Shown piece after piece: positions 7,339-15,169 of a stretch of DNA of 64,000 nucleotides. The first letter of the stretch is position 1. Each line of letters starts with the position of its first letter. The translations under genes and the position numbers were made by a program. This DNA is from Edaphobacillus lindanitolerans (GTDB lineage Bacteria > Bacillota > Bacilli > Bacillales_A > Planococcaceae): NCBI RefSeq assembly GCF_900156305.1, contig NZ_FTPL01000003.1, forward strand, positions 310,001 through 374,000. Direction: 5' to 3'. A model generated the notes under the pieces. The model ran no database searches, was not told where the DNA came from, and worked only from the letters and a program-made list of their open reading frames with translations.

Positions 7339-9756
7339 TTATTTCGACAGCTTCACTCTCTGCAGACGGAGGGCATTCAGGACGACAGAGACGGAACTGA
7401 ATGCCATCGCGGCGCCCGCCACCCAAGGGGCGAGGAGGCCGGCAGCGGCAATCGGGATGCCAAGGCTGTTGTAGGCGAACGCCCAGAACAGGTTCTGCTT
7501 GATGTTCCGCATCGTTTTCCGGCTCATGACAATCGCGTCGGCGATGCTGTTCAGGTCGCCGCGGATCAGCGTGATGTCCGCAGCCTCCATGGCGACGTCC
7601 GTGCCGGTTCCGATCGCCATTCCGACATTCGCCGTGGCCAGGGCAGGGGCGTCGTTGATGCCGTCGCCGACCATGGCGACTTTTTTGCCCTGCTGCTGAA
7701 GCTTCTCGACTTCCTTTGCTTTGCCTTCAGGAAGCACTTCCGCGATCACTGCGTCGACGCCCACCTCGTTGCCGATCGTCTGGGCAGTCCGCTCGTTGTC
7801 GCCCGTCATCATGATGACGGTGATGCCCATGTCTTTCAGGCGCCGGACGGCTTCGACCGAAGTTTCCTTGATCGTATCGGCGACTGCGACCATCCCGGCG
7901 TATTGGCCGTTGATGCCCGCGATCATCGCAGTTTTGCCTTGTCTTTCGAGTTGTTCCATTTCCGGAAGGACGGATTGCACGTCGATGCCGTATTCCTGCA
8001 TCAGTCTGCGCGTGCCGATGATGACGCCCTGGCCGGAAACGGTGGCCGTCACGCCGTGCCCCGGGACGGCCTCGAAGAATTGGACGTTGCCGAGGTCGAT
8101 TCCTTTTTCCCGGATGCCGTTCACGATGGCTTCCGCCAGCGGGTGCTCGGACTGCTTTTCGGCCGCGCCGATCAGCGAGAGGAATCTTTCTTCATCCTGG
8201 CCTTCTGCAACCCGGACATCCGTCAGGACCGGCTTGCCATGGGTGACCGTGCCGGTCTTGTCGACCACGACCGTGTCGATCTCCTGAGTCGACTCCAGGT
8301 GCTCGCCGCCTTTGAAGAGGATGCCGAATTCCGCGGCACGGCCCGATCCTGCCATGATGGACGTCGGTGTCGCCAGACCGAGTGCGCAAGGGCAGGCGAT
8401 GACCAGGACGGCGATCAGCACTTCAAGTGCCGGCGTAAATTCGCCTGGCTGGACGAAGAAATACCAGACCAGGAAAGTGAGGACGGCAATCCCGACGACA
8501 ATCGGGACGAAGATCCCCGAGATTTTATCCGCCAGCCGCTGGATCGGGGCTTTCGAGCCCTGTGCATCTTCAACGACTTTGATGATCTGGGCGAGCGCCG
8601 TGTCGCGCCCGACTTTCGTGGCGACCATCTTGATGAAGCCGTTCTTGTTGATCGTGGATCCGAACAGTGCGTCCCCGGTCTGTTTGTCGACCGGAAGGCT
8701 TTCGCCGGACAGCATGGATTCGTCCACAGCGGTGTTCCCTTCGAGCATTTCGCCGTCGACCGGGATTTTTTCACCCGGCTTCACGAGGATCGTGTCGCCG
8801 ACGATGACTTCATCAAGCGGAATTTCTCTCTCCGTGCCGTCCCTCAGAACGGTCGCCGTCTTCGCCTGAAGGCCCATGAGCTTTTTGATGGCCTCCGACG
8901 AGCGGCCCTTGGCTCTCGCTTCAAAGAGCTTGCCGAGGACGATCAGCGTGATGAGCACCGCACTCGTCTCAAAGTACAGATGGGGCGCATGGCCGGTCCC
9001 TGCAGTGACGATCGCCTGATACAGGCTGTAGAAGTAGGCGGCCGACGTGCCCATGGCGACGAGCACATCCATGTTCGCCCCGCCGTTGCGGAGCGACTTG
9101 TAGGCTCCGACATAGAACTGTTTCCCGATGATGAACTGGACCGGAGTGGCAAGGGCCATCTGGACCCACGGGTTCATCAGAATATCCGGCACGTACATGA
9201 ACGACGTGAAGGAAAAGTGGGCAAACATGGTCCAGAGAAGGGGCAGGGAAAGGATCAGGGAAGCGATGAATTTGCGCTGCTGCGATTGGATATGCTGTTC
9301 CCGGTAATCGACCTGTTCCGTTTCATCCTGCTTCTGATGCGCCCCGTAACCGAGTTTTTCCACTTTCGCAATGAGGTCACCGATTGAGACTTCGGAAGGG
9401 TTAAACTCGATGGTCGCTTTTTCAAGGGCAAGGTTGACGGACGCCGTCCCGACGCCGTCCATTTTGTTCAGCCCTTTTTCAATGCGTGTCGCACATGCGG
9501 CGCACGTCATCCCGGTAATATTGAATTCGGCCTTCTGCTTCACGACTCCGTAGCCGAGTGCCTCGATCTTCTTTTCGATATCGGCTTCGCTCAGCTTTTC
9601 CGGATCATAATGGACGGCGGATTTCTCGAGGGCGAGGTTGACGGACGCCTGCTCGACGCCGTCCATTTTGCTGAGTCCTTTCTCGATGCGTGTCGCACAC
9701 GCTGCGCAAGTCATCCCTGAAATCTGGATGTTGGCTTCTTTTGATGGAGCGCTCAT
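7339..9756 (-). CDS. copA: Copper-translocating P1B-type ATPase
   Basis: An 805-residue copper exporter. Two N-terminal heavy-metal-associated domains carry GMTCAAC (Cys17/Cys20 and Cys85/Cys88). Membrane helices follow, with the ion-binding CPCALGLA motif around residue 453, the phosphorylation site DKTGTVT around 497, the HP motif (SEHPLAEAI) and the hinge GDGINDAPAL. It pumps Cu(I) out of the cytoplasm at ATP cost. The ATG follows AAAGGTGG. Two CopY-type operator boxes lie 36-77 nt upstream, and copZ and copY precede it on the same strand, so copper-induced derepression is expected. Confidence 0.96.
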   Translation of the reverse strand: MSAPSKEANIQISGMTCAACATRIEKGLSKMDGVEQASVNLALEKSAVHYDPEKLSEADIEKKIEALGYGVVKQKAEFNITGMTCAACATRIEKGLNKMDGVGTASVNLALEKATIEFNPSEVSIGDLIAKVEKLGYGAHQKQDETEQVDYREQHIQSQQRKFIASLILSLPLLWTMFAHFSFTSFMYVPDILMNPWVQMALATPVQFIIGKQFYVGAYKSLRNGGANMDVLVAMGTSAAYFYSLYQAIVTAGTGHAPHLYFETSAVLITLIVLGKLFEARAKGRSSEAIKKLMGLQAKTATVLRDGTEREIPLDEVIVGDTILVKPGEKIPVDGEMLEGNTAVDESMLSGESLPVDKQTGDALFGSTINKNGFIKMVATKVGRDTALAQIIKVVEDAQGSKAPIQRLADKISGIFVPIVVGIAVLTFLVWYFFVQPGEFTPALEVLIAVLVIACPCALGLATPTSIMAGSGRAAEFGILFKGGEHLESTQEIDTVVVDKTGTVTHGKPVLTDVRVAEGQDEERFLSLIGAAEKQSEHPLAEAIVNGIREKGIDLGNVQFFEAVPGHGVTATVSGQGVIIGTRRLMQEYGIDVQSVLPEMEQLERQGKTAMIAGINGQYAGMVAVADTIKETSVEAVRRLKDMGITVIMMTGDNERTAQTIGNEVGVDAVIAEVLPEGKAKEVEKLQQQGKKVAMVGDGINDAPALATANVGMAIGTGTDVAMEAADITLIRGDLNSIADAIVMSRKTMRNIKQNLFWAFAYNSLGIPIAAAGLLAPWVAGAAMAFSSVSVVLNALRLQRVKLSK

Positions 9757-9791
9757 TGTCTTTCCACCTTTCTAATACCGAATCTATAGTC

Positions 9792-9833
9792 TACAAACGT
9801 AAACGACTACTTTGAAATTAGTCTACAGTCGTA
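9792..9833 (-). promoter_or_regulatory. Two CopY-type operator boxes upstream of copA
   Basis: Decamers TACAAACGTA (9792-9801) and TACAGTCGTA (9824-9833) lie 32 bp apart in the copA promoter region. The first is identical, on the opposite strand, to the box upstream of copY. They resemble the TACAnnTGTA cop box but with CGTA on one arm. Assignment to CopY rests on the shared sequence and context. Confidence 0.7.
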
Positions 9834-9878
9834 AACCAACGCTGTCAAGCGCTTGGACCAAAGCGGATTGCCTGTCCC

Positions 9879-10130
9879 TTACCGGCAGCAGCTGCAGCCT
9901 GACGGGGATTCTTCCTCCGGCTGGCCGACCACTTCATAACCGGAATCCCGGATGTTCTGTTTAACGTGTCCGTACGTCGCTTTTCCGGGATCAAAGGTGA
10001 CATTTACCGTTCCGTCCGAAACGTTTGCCACGGCCGCATCCACGCCGTCCAGCTTTCCGAGATTCCCTTCGATCTTTTTCGCACAGCCTCCGCAAGTCAT
10101 TCCGCTGACCTTTACAATAACATGTTCCAT
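9879..10130 (-). CDS. copZ: Copper chaperone CopZ-like HMA protein
   Basis: An 83-residue protein with one heavy-metal-associated domain: GMTCGGC (Cys13/Cys16) binds Cu(I) for delivery to CopA and CopY, and GYEVVG closes the ferredoxin-like fold. Unusually it ends in a cysteine-rich tail, PSGCSCCR, which could provide an extra metal site. The start at 10130 is preferred because AAGGAGG lies 7 nt upstream; another ATG two codons earlier is too close to it. Located between copY and copA on the same strand. Confidence 0.88.
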   Translation of the reverse strand: MEHVIVKVSGMTCGGCAKKIEGNLGKLDGVDAAVANVSDGTVNVTFDPGKATYGHVKQNIRDSGYEVVGQPEEESPSGCSCCR

Positions 10131-10283
10131 TTTCATTCCTCCTTAGATGTTGGGTTCTTAAAACACTGCCGGGCTCCCTTGTCTTTGACGGAAACTGCCT
10201 CTTCCCCCGGCTTGGTACGGGGAGGGGGTATGTTCCGTGCCTGATAAAGTCTTATTACATTTCTGCAATAAGACGATGGTGGA

Positions 10284-10745
10284 TCAACATGAACAGCTTC
10301 CGCCGCTGTGTACATTGCAATGGCATTGCCCGGGGACGCAATTGCACGGAACTTCTTCGACTGCCGTTTCTTTCTTTTCGTCGAGAATCGTTTGGAGCAG
10401 GCTGATATCCTTGTGGCTCAGGGTTGCTTTGGACAGGACGCTTCCGATCGTCTTCCCGACTTCCCGGTTGCATACATGACCGAAGAACTCATCCAGTGCA
10501 TGCCTGACAAATTCGCTTTCCCCGACATTGGCCGAATAAAGATACCGCCGTCCATCTGCCTGGGTGTTCAACATGCCTTTATTGACGAGCCTGCCGAGGA
10601 ATGTCTTGGTCGTGGCGGGCTTCCAGTCCATCTTTTGTCCAAGGACGTCGATGATCTCTTTGCTGGATGCCTGACCGTGTGCCCAGACGACCCGCATGAC
10701 TTCCCACTCAGAATCGGTGACATTGAAATCTGTTTCAGCGGACAT
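10284..10745 (-). CDS. copY: CopY/BlaI-family copper-responsive repressor
   Basis: A 153-residue regulator. The N-terminal winged helix (FNVTDSEWEVMRVVWAHGQ, then KPATTKTFLGRLVNKGML) is typical of the BlaI/MecI/CopY family. The C-terminal 20 residues hold three Cys-x-Cys pairs (CNC, CHC, CSC; Cys134-153), the metal-binding tail of CopY, with one more pair than the classic enterococcal CxCxxxxCxC. In the family, Zn-loaded CopY represses and Cu(I) displaces Zn to release DNA. A matching operator decamer lies 44 nt upstream. Confidence 0.9.
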   Translation of the reverse strand: MSAETDFNVTDSEWEVMRVVWAHGQASSKEIIDVLGQKMDWKPATTKTFLGRLVNKGMLNTQADGRRYLYSANVGESEFVRHALDEFFGHVCNREVGKTIGSVLSKATLSHKDISLLQTILDEKKETAVEEVPCNCVPGQCHCNVHSGGSCSC

Positions 10746-10788
10746 ATCGACACCTCTCTTTGCTGAACTTCAATTTCTACTCTTAGTT

Positions 10789-10798
10789 TACGTTTGTA
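10789..10798 (-). promoter_or_regulatory. CopY-type operator box upstream of copY
   Basis: TACGTTTGTA on the plus strand, the exact reverse complement of the TACAAACGTA box at 9792 before copA; suggests autoregulation. Confidence 0.7.
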
Positions 10799-10923
10799 AA
10801 CGTTCGTTGTCAAGGGCATTGTCCCATCCTTTTCGGAGAATGTTGAATGTGAGGGTGGAGCCGGGGGATATCAGGGGTATACAGGGGATGAAGAAGGAAA
10901 CCCGAAGCGAAGAGGTGGAGATC

Positions 10924-11820
10924 ATGAAGGTCGGATACGCCTGCATCAATACAACGATCAAAGAGAATTTCCGGACGTGCCGGGTGGCGACGGTCGAGAA
11001 GAAGGGGCCGGATATTCTCAAGGAGCTCACACTCGAGAACCTGAAGCTGACGAAACACATCATTGAATGGAATATCGATCACGGGATCAAGTTCTACCGG
11101 ATGACGAGCGAAATGGTCGTCCTTGCGACGCATCCCATTAACCCTTGGGACTGGCGGAACGATCCGGATGTCATTGAAATCTGCTCTGAGATCAAGGCGC
11201 TCCGCGACGTGCACGGCCTCCGGATCTCGACGCATCCGGGACAGTACTCGGTGCTCAACTCGCCGAATCCGGACGTCGTGGACCGGACGATCGCCGATCT
11301 GGATTACCATGCGGCACTGTCCGAACTTACCGGAGCGCAGGACATGATCCTTCATCTCGGCGGCAAATACGGAGATCCCGACGCCGCCCTGGACCGGCTG
11401 GTGAACGAAGCCCGGGCACTTCCGGACCGGATCCTCAGCCGTCTCCGATTCGAAAATGACGACCGGACCTACAACCTCGGGGATGTCCTGGCGGTCTGCG
11501 AAGCGACCGGCGTTCCGGCTTGCTTCGATATCCACCACCACCGCTGCAACCCGGCAGCCGCTTCGCTGGACATGCTGCTCCCGCGCGTCTGGAAGTCGTG
11601 GGAGCGGGTCGGAACGCCGAAAGTCCATATCAGCTCGGGCCGCGACCGCCCGGACGACCGGCCTCACCACAACTACATCCTGCCGGAGGACCTCGATTGG
11701 CTGCTCCACGAGCTGGACGGACAGGACGCAGACATCATGGTCGAGGCGAAGATGAAGGAGCAGGCGGCACTCGGAGTGATCCGGATGCTCCGGGAGCGGG
11801 GGATTCCGGTGGACAGCTGA
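10924..11820 (+). CDS. uvsE: UV DNA damage endonuclease
   Basis: A 298-residue UvsE/UvdE protein, a TIM-barrel metal-dependent nuclease that nicks DNA 5' of UV photoproducts as an alternative to UvrABC excision. Diagnostic segments: VGYACINTTIKENFRTCR at the start, ISTHPGQYSVLNSP, MILHLGGKYGD, RLRFENDDR, CFDIHHHRCNP (metal-binding His), KVHISSGRD and DIMVEAKMKEQA. The ATG follows GAGGTGGAG. It is transcribed divergently from the copper cluster and shows no operon partner. Confidence 0.93.
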   Translation: MKVGYACINTTIKENFRTCRVATVEKKGPDILKELTLENLKLTKHIIEWNIDHGIKFYRMTSEMVVLATHPINPWDWRNDPDVIEICSEIKALRDVHGLRISTHPGQYSVLNSPNPDVVDRTIADLDYHAALSELTGAQDMILHLGGKYGDPDAALDRLVNEARALPDRILSRLRFENDDRTYNLGDVLAVCEATGVPACFDIHHHRCNPAAASLDMLLPRVWKSWERVGTPKVHISSGRDRPDDRPHHNYILPEDLDWLLHELDGQDADIMVEAKMKEQAALGVIRMLRERGIPVDS

Positions 11821-12038
11821 GTGAAATGGGACGGAATGGAGCCGGCTGCTGTTTCATCAGAGTTGATTACCTGAGCCCGGAATGGACTTTTGGTCAAGCG
11901 GGCAGGAACCCGGCCGGGCGACCGAGAAACAGTAATAAATCACGACCGTTCAAGCGGAAGACGGAGAATCCGATTCCGACGACACTAAAATACCGAAGTG
12001 GAATCATACAATGATCCATATTCAAAGGAGGGACGGCC

Positions 12039-12572
12039 ATGCCGGTATTGGAGACGCCGAGGCTGCGGCTTCGAAGATGGAGCGACGGAGATTGGGCGGA
12101 GATGACCGCGATCAATTCGGATCCTGACGTCATGCGCTGGATCGGCAGCGGGCTGACGCTGACCGAAGAACAGACGAAAAAGGCGATCGCGCGCTGGGAG
12201 GATGCGTGGGAACAGCGGGGCTACGGCCTGTTTGCAGTCGAAGTCAAAGAGACCGGCCGGCTTGCCGGATTCACGGGATTTGCGGTACCCGCCTTTTTGC
12301 CCGAGGTGATGCCGGCCGTGGAAATCGGCTGGCGCCTCGGCCGTCCATTCTGGGGCAGCGGCATCGCCACGGAAGCCGCGGCGGAGGCACTGCGGTTTGG
12401 CCGCGAGGCGTGCGGCCTGACCGAAGTCCTCAGCATCGTGCAGATCGGAAACGGCGCCTCAGAGCGGATCATGCAGAAACTCGGGATGCAGTTGGAGCGG
12501 GAGACGGTCGATCCGAATTCCGGCCGCCCGGTGAAAGTGTATACCACCGGGAATCCTGACAGTCAGGAGTAG
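12039..12572 (+). CDS. GNAT-family N-acetyltransferase (RimJ/RimL type)
   Basis: A 177-residue acetyltransferase beginning METPRLRLRRWSDGDW-like (VLETPRLRLRRWSDGDW), the typical RimJ/RimL opening. VEIGWRLGRPFWGSGIATEAA provides the acetyl-CoA loop around residue 95, and SERIMQKLGMQLE the conserved C-terminal helix. AAAGGAGGGACGGCC precedes the ATG. Substrate unknown; one of seven GNAT genes in this window. Confidence 0.85.
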   Translation: MPVLETPRLRLRRWSDGDWAEMTAINSDPDVMRWIGSGLTLTEEQTKKAIARWEDAWEQRGYGLFAVEVKETGRLAGFTGFAVPAFLPEVMPAVEIGWRLGRPFWGSGIATEAAAEALRFGREACGLTEVLSIVQIGNGASERIMQKLGMQLERETVDPNSGRPVKVYTTGNPDSQE

Positions 12573-12606
12573 GAGCGATGGACACGATGGATAGGGGGGA
12601 AGGGTG

Positions 12607-12798
12607 ATGGCGGAGACGAAATGCCCGAAGTGCGGGGGAACCGAACTGGGGAAAGGGAAGCAAAGCGGATATGCCATGATGGCCCCGGTTAAAAAAATGA
12701 GTTTCGGCTCGAATATCGAATATATCCTCTGCACCGAATGCGGCTACATCATTGAAAGCTACGTGACGAAACCAGAAAAGTTCAAAGGCAATTATTGA
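12607..12798 (+). CDS. Small zinc-ribbon protein
   Basis: A 63-residue protein with two zinc knuckles, CPKCGG near the N-terminus and CTECGY near residue 45, and an intervening MMAPVKKMSFGS linker. It resembles the nucleic-acid-binding zinc-ribbon proteins annotated in Bacillales, without known function. ATG 12607 sits 8 nt after AGGGGGGA; a GTG one codon earlier is possible. It ends just before a 21-bp repeat array. Confidence 0.75.
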   Translation: MAETKCPKCGGTELGKGKQSGYAMMAPVKKMSFGSNIEYILCTECGYIIESYVTKPEKFKGNY

Positions 12799-12821
12799 GC
12801 CGGATCCGATTACACGCGAGT

Positions 12822-12938
12822 GCGAGTGTTAAGGAAGCGATCGTGAATGTTAAGCAAATAGGCCCGAGTGTTAAGCAAACAAGCCCGAGTGTTAAGCAAC
12901 CGGGCCTGAGTGTTAAGCAAACACGTGCAAATATGAAG
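12822..12938. repeat. 21-bp-period degenerate tandem repeat array 3 (5-6 units)
   Basis: GTTAAG cores begin at 12828, 12849, 12870, 12891 and 12912, exactly 21 bp apart, with a decayed copy at about 12931. Consensus CCCGAGTGTTAAGCAAAC. In one frame it would read as repeats of a seven-residue SVKQ peptide, but no start or ribosome binding site supports translation. It lies between convergent genes. Confidence 0.92.
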
Positions 12939-12956
12939 CCACGCCGCAAGAAGATG

Positions 12957-12995
12957 AAAAACCGCACCCGGTCATGCACGGGTGCGGTTTCTTTT
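12957..12995. terminator. Bidirectional terminator
   Basis: AAACCGCACCCG / CGGGTGCGGTTT stem with flanking A and T runs between the repeat array and the convergent gene at 13008. Confidence 0.88.
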
Positions 12996-13007
12996 GCCGG
13001 TTTCCTG

Positions 13008-13250
13008 TTAGTCCTGGCCGAATTCCCCTGAAAATCGTTTGGCCACGGCCTGTACTTCCGCCAGGCGCTCCGGCTTGAGCAGGCCCATCATCTTCGGGAC
13101 GAATGCCTGAATGTCCGCCTGGGTAAACGTGCCCTCGTCCTGCTTCCTGAAATTTTCGGTCAGGATTGCACGGGCTTCCGCCTCCTTGCCGTCCTGGACT
13201 CGCTCCAGAATGAATGCCATGAACTTTTCCTGTCCGGCTTTGTCCATCTT
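13008..13250 (-). CDS. Small helical hypothetical protein
   Basis: An 80-residue hydrophilic, probably all-helical protein (MDKAGQEKFMAFILERVQ; AFVPKMMGLLKPERLAEV). The start at 13250 has GGAGG 8 nt upstream, clearly better than in-frame ATGs further up. I do not recognise the family. Confidence 0.65.
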   Translation of the reverse strand, partial: KMDKAGQEKFMAFILERVQDGKEAEARAILTENFRKQDEGTFTQADIQAFVPKMMGLLKPERLAEVQAVAKRFSGEFGQD

Positions 13251-13311
13251 TACCGCCTCCTGCTTCAATTTCATGTTTCCATCATACCACCCGCTCAACC
13301 GGGATATCCGT

Positions 13312-13581
13312 TTGTTGCACGCGACCCGACACTTTCCTATCCTTGCCCGTACGATGAACTTTGAGTTCCTGCGGCCCGTCTTCACAGGCGACACGATCGA
13401 CTGCCGGGTGGCCATCGAGCAATGCGAGAAAACGGAAAAAGACCGCACCGCCATCCGTGCCTCATTTGAATGCATCAACCAGCATGGGAAGCCCGTCAGA
13501 CCGGTCTGTTCGATTTGCTTTACGTACAGCCAAGCTGGCCGTCTCCTCTTATATGCGAGAGGGATTTTTAGGGGGAGCTAG
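13312..13581 (+). pseudogene. Remnant of a MaoC-like / hot-dog-fold enzyme
   Basis: The plus strand encodes FPILARTMNFEFLRPVFTGD followed by TIDCRVAIEQCE and ECINQHGKPV. This matches the C-terminal half of MaoC-type hot-dog dehydratases or thioesterases, where FEFLRPVFxGDTI and NQ-GK-V are conserved. No ribosome binding site precedes the only internal ATG (13353), the N-terminal half is missing, and the C-terminus diverges after GKPV. It marks the left edge of the gene-poor island. Confidence 0.55.
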
Positions 13582-14049
13582 AACGAATTCAGGAATCCGA
13601 TACTAAAATGCGCGAATTGAACCAAAATCTAAAGGGATCTGAAATTAAAGTGCAGCTCCTTCGGACTCAAGCGAAGCGCCAGCCGGTTTGGGGGAGTGTG
13701 TGCATACTCCCGTATCTCACCCCTTTTCCTCTTCCTAACTTTCTCTTCTTATTTCTATCACTAAGGCTTTCTTCTGTCCCCCATCATCCAGATGTTCTCT
13801 TTTAGTTTTTATTCAGATCCCCTGTTCCCCCTTCTGGGCTTGCATTCAATTATTCATGAAAAGCTGATCCAGGAGTTTTGTCTTTGGAATTACTAAAAGT
13901 AAAACAAGGTCTTTCGATTCATTTTTCATGTTGCTTTCCATCGAAAAATAACGAATCAGCAATATCGACGCTGATTCTGATACTTTAATAAAAAGCAAGT
14001 TAAATTTATGGTCTTGATGCTGAGATTCAATATGAAGTACCTTAGAGGA
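13582..14049. other. Gene-poor, AT-richer segment
   Basis: No supportable coding region is seen on either strand. Base composition is visibly richer in A and T than the flanks. A weak promoter-like pair, TTGATG (14014-14019) and TACCTT (14038-14043) with 18-nt spacing, could start the transcript of the small ORF at 14114. Confidence 0.4.
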
Positions 14050-14071
14050 TAGTAAGAGTAGGACAACCCAT

Positions 14072-14101
14072 CCCCCGGCTTTCTATTAAGCCTGAAGGGG
14101 G
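14072..14101 (+). promoter_or_regulatory. Hairpin sequestering the ribosome binding site of the 51-codon ORF
   Basis: CCCCC-GGCTT (14072-14081) pairs with AAGCC (88-92) and GGGGG (97-101), leaving a TGAA bulge. The GGGGG is part of the only Shine-Dalgarno-like sequence (AAGGGGGA) before the ORF, so the structure would block translation. Confidence 0.5.
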
Positions 14102-14113
14102 AAACTTATTAAA

Positions 14114-14269
14114 TTGAAAACCAAGATTAAACGAAAGAAACACAAACAAGCTGTAAGACAACAGAAGAGAGGAAAGGGCTTCATCACCCCCGCGATTCTT
14201 TTCTACTTTGTGCTTAAACCCCTGATCTATATGGCGTCTCTGTGGTTGCAGAATAACGCTATCTGGTAA
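14114..14269 (+). CDS. Candidate small toxic-type peptide (51 aa), basic N-terminus plus one membrane helix
   Basis: From TTG 14114 the frame reads MKTKIKRKKHKQAVRQQKRG, then KGFITPAILFYFVLKPLIYM and ASLWLQNNAIW before TAA 14269. Lysine/arginine-rich N-terminus followed by a single hydrophobic helix is the usual make-up of type I toxin peptides, but I do not recognise the family. AAGGGGGA lies 12 nt upstream of the TTG (6 nt before an in-frame ATT), inside a hairpin. The gene is flanked by mutually complementary segments and followed by a terminator, and its first 27 nt are duplicated at 14414. It could instead be a non-toxic small membrane protein. Confidence 0.5.
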   Translation: MKTKIKRKKHKQAVRQQKRGKGFITPAILFYFVLKPLIYMASLWLQNNAIW

Positions 14270-14335
14270 CGGAAGCTCGGAAAGACCTATTTAGAAGAAA
14301 GCCAGGATCTGCGGTTTGTCCTACTTCTTACATTG

Positions 14336-14361
14336 AAAGCGCCTGAACAGGGCGCTTTTTT
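14336..14361 (+). terminator. Terminator after the 51-codon ORF
   Basis: AAAGCGCC / GGCGCTTTTTT hairpin with a six-T tail; the reverse side also ends in TTTC, so it may work both ways. Confidence 0.85.
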
Positions 14362-14378
14362 GTGTCTAGAAACAGAAA

Positions 14379-14547
14379 TAGCGTTCGGGTCATCACTCCC
14401 GAACGCTACCCCTTTGAAAAACAAGATTAAGCGAAAGAAAATTATAAGCTGTAACTTCAATTTACCACTTCTTAAACGAAAATCAACAGATTCAGGCGAA
14501 TCTTTAACGAAAATTAGACGAATGAAACAGGTTTAACGTCTGAATAT
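14379..14547 (-). ncRNA. Candidate convergent antisense RNA (antitoxin-like)
   Basis: On the minus strand a -10-like TATAAT (14559-14554) could start an RNA near 14547. It would pass the second copy of the direct repeat and end at a perfect 11-bp hairpin (TAGCGTTCGGG / CCCGAACGCTA, 14379-14408) followed by a T-rich tail. No convincing -35 was found, and a second TATAAT at 14446-14441 could give a shorter RNA. Existence of the RNA is inference. Confidence 0.3.
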
Positions 14548-14559
14548 TCATTCATTATA

Positions 14560-15100
14560 TCTATTTCAGGAAGAAAACAGCGGCAATCCCCAGCTAAAAA
14601 ACAGAACCCAAAATGAGATCATTTATCTCCTGGCCGTCCTGTCTCTTCTTTGTGCGATGTACATATGCCCGGTAAAGATCTGCTGCCGACTACCAGCAAA
14701 GCAAAAGAGTCTGTTGATGATAGACAAGTTGCCCCAGAAACCTCGAAGAATGCCCTGTGAGACGTCCTAATATTCCTTTCGTAAAGAAGTAAGTTCCGAA
14801 AAGGGTGCGCGACGCTAAGGGAGCAGCGCTGGTGGTTGGATTTCCGCTTCTGGATCATCTCTCTTTCTTTTCCTGATGAAAACCCTCCGCTGAAGTGGTA
14901 ACAGGTCCATATAGAATCCTCCCTATATGTTGTTAAAAGCCGAAATTCTCTTTGCCCAGTACATTATTTTTCATTCACTAAATACCTCTGCTTTTCCAAG
15001 TCATCAATTTTTTGACGGTTGCCGAATCTAAATTCCTCATTACACTGTCGATTTTCAAGGCTCTTCCAAAGAGACCGGTTAAAATAAATCGCAAATCGGT
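14560..15100. other. Gene-poor segment without recognised features
   Basis: I see no coding region with a ribosome binding site or family match on either strand, and no insertion-sequence ends. Possibly decayed DNA. Confidence 0.4.
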
Positions 15101-15101
15101 A

Positions 15102-15128
15102 ATTATTTATTGATTATCGATAAATAAT
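15102..15128. promoter_or_regulatory. AT-rich palindrome upstream of the DUF2975/XRE pair
   Basis: ATTATTTAT (15102-15110) and ATAAATAAT (15120-15128) form an imperfect dyad around TGATTATCG, 42 nt before the DUF2975 gene. A likely operator for the XRE regulator encoded two genes on; inferred from position only. Confidence 0.45.
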
Positions 15129-15169
15129 GTGGTAAATTGATCGTACCCAAATGAAACGAGGTGCCTCTC

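Larger units (their letters stand above)
14053..14330. repeat. Long-range inverted complement flanking the 51-codon ORF
   Basis: TAAGAGTAGGACAACC (14053-14068) is complementary, with two single-base bulges, to GGTTTGTCCTACTTCTTA (14313-14330). In a transcript running from about 14050 to the terminator at 14336 these would pair the 5' and 3' ends, as in full-length mRNAs of several type I toxins. As DNA it could alternatively be the ends of a 278-bp MITE-like element. Confidence 0.55.
14114..14454. repeat. Direct repeat of the ORF start region (14114-14140 and 14414-14440)
   Basis: The 27 bp from TTG 14114 recur at 14414-14440 with 25 of 27 identical, and AGCTGTAA follows in both (14149-14156; 14447-14454). 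The two copies start 300 bp apart on the same strand. An RNA read leftward through the second copy would be complementary to the toxin-like mRNA around its start codon. Confidence 0.7.

Noticed and set aside
7312-9387. 691-codon open frame on the plus strand across copA
   Set aside because: Antisense shadow of copA in GC-rich DNA; low-complexity His/Asp/Arg-rich translation, no family motifs.
12822-12938. CRISPR array or coding repeat (SVKQ heptapeptide)
   Set aside because: Units are only 21 bp with no distinct spacers and no cas genes. The translated heptads appear in all three frames of any 21-bp repeat, and no ribosome binding site supports expression.
14053-14330. Insertion sequence
   Set aside because: Terminal-like inverted repeats flank only 278 bp with no transposase and no target-site duplication; kept as an RNA-pairing candidate instead.
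14333-14536. 67-codon plus-strand ORF
   Set aside because: Its ATG lies within the terminator hairpin at 14336 and has no ribosome binding site; better explained as the duplicated start region plus non-coding DNA.
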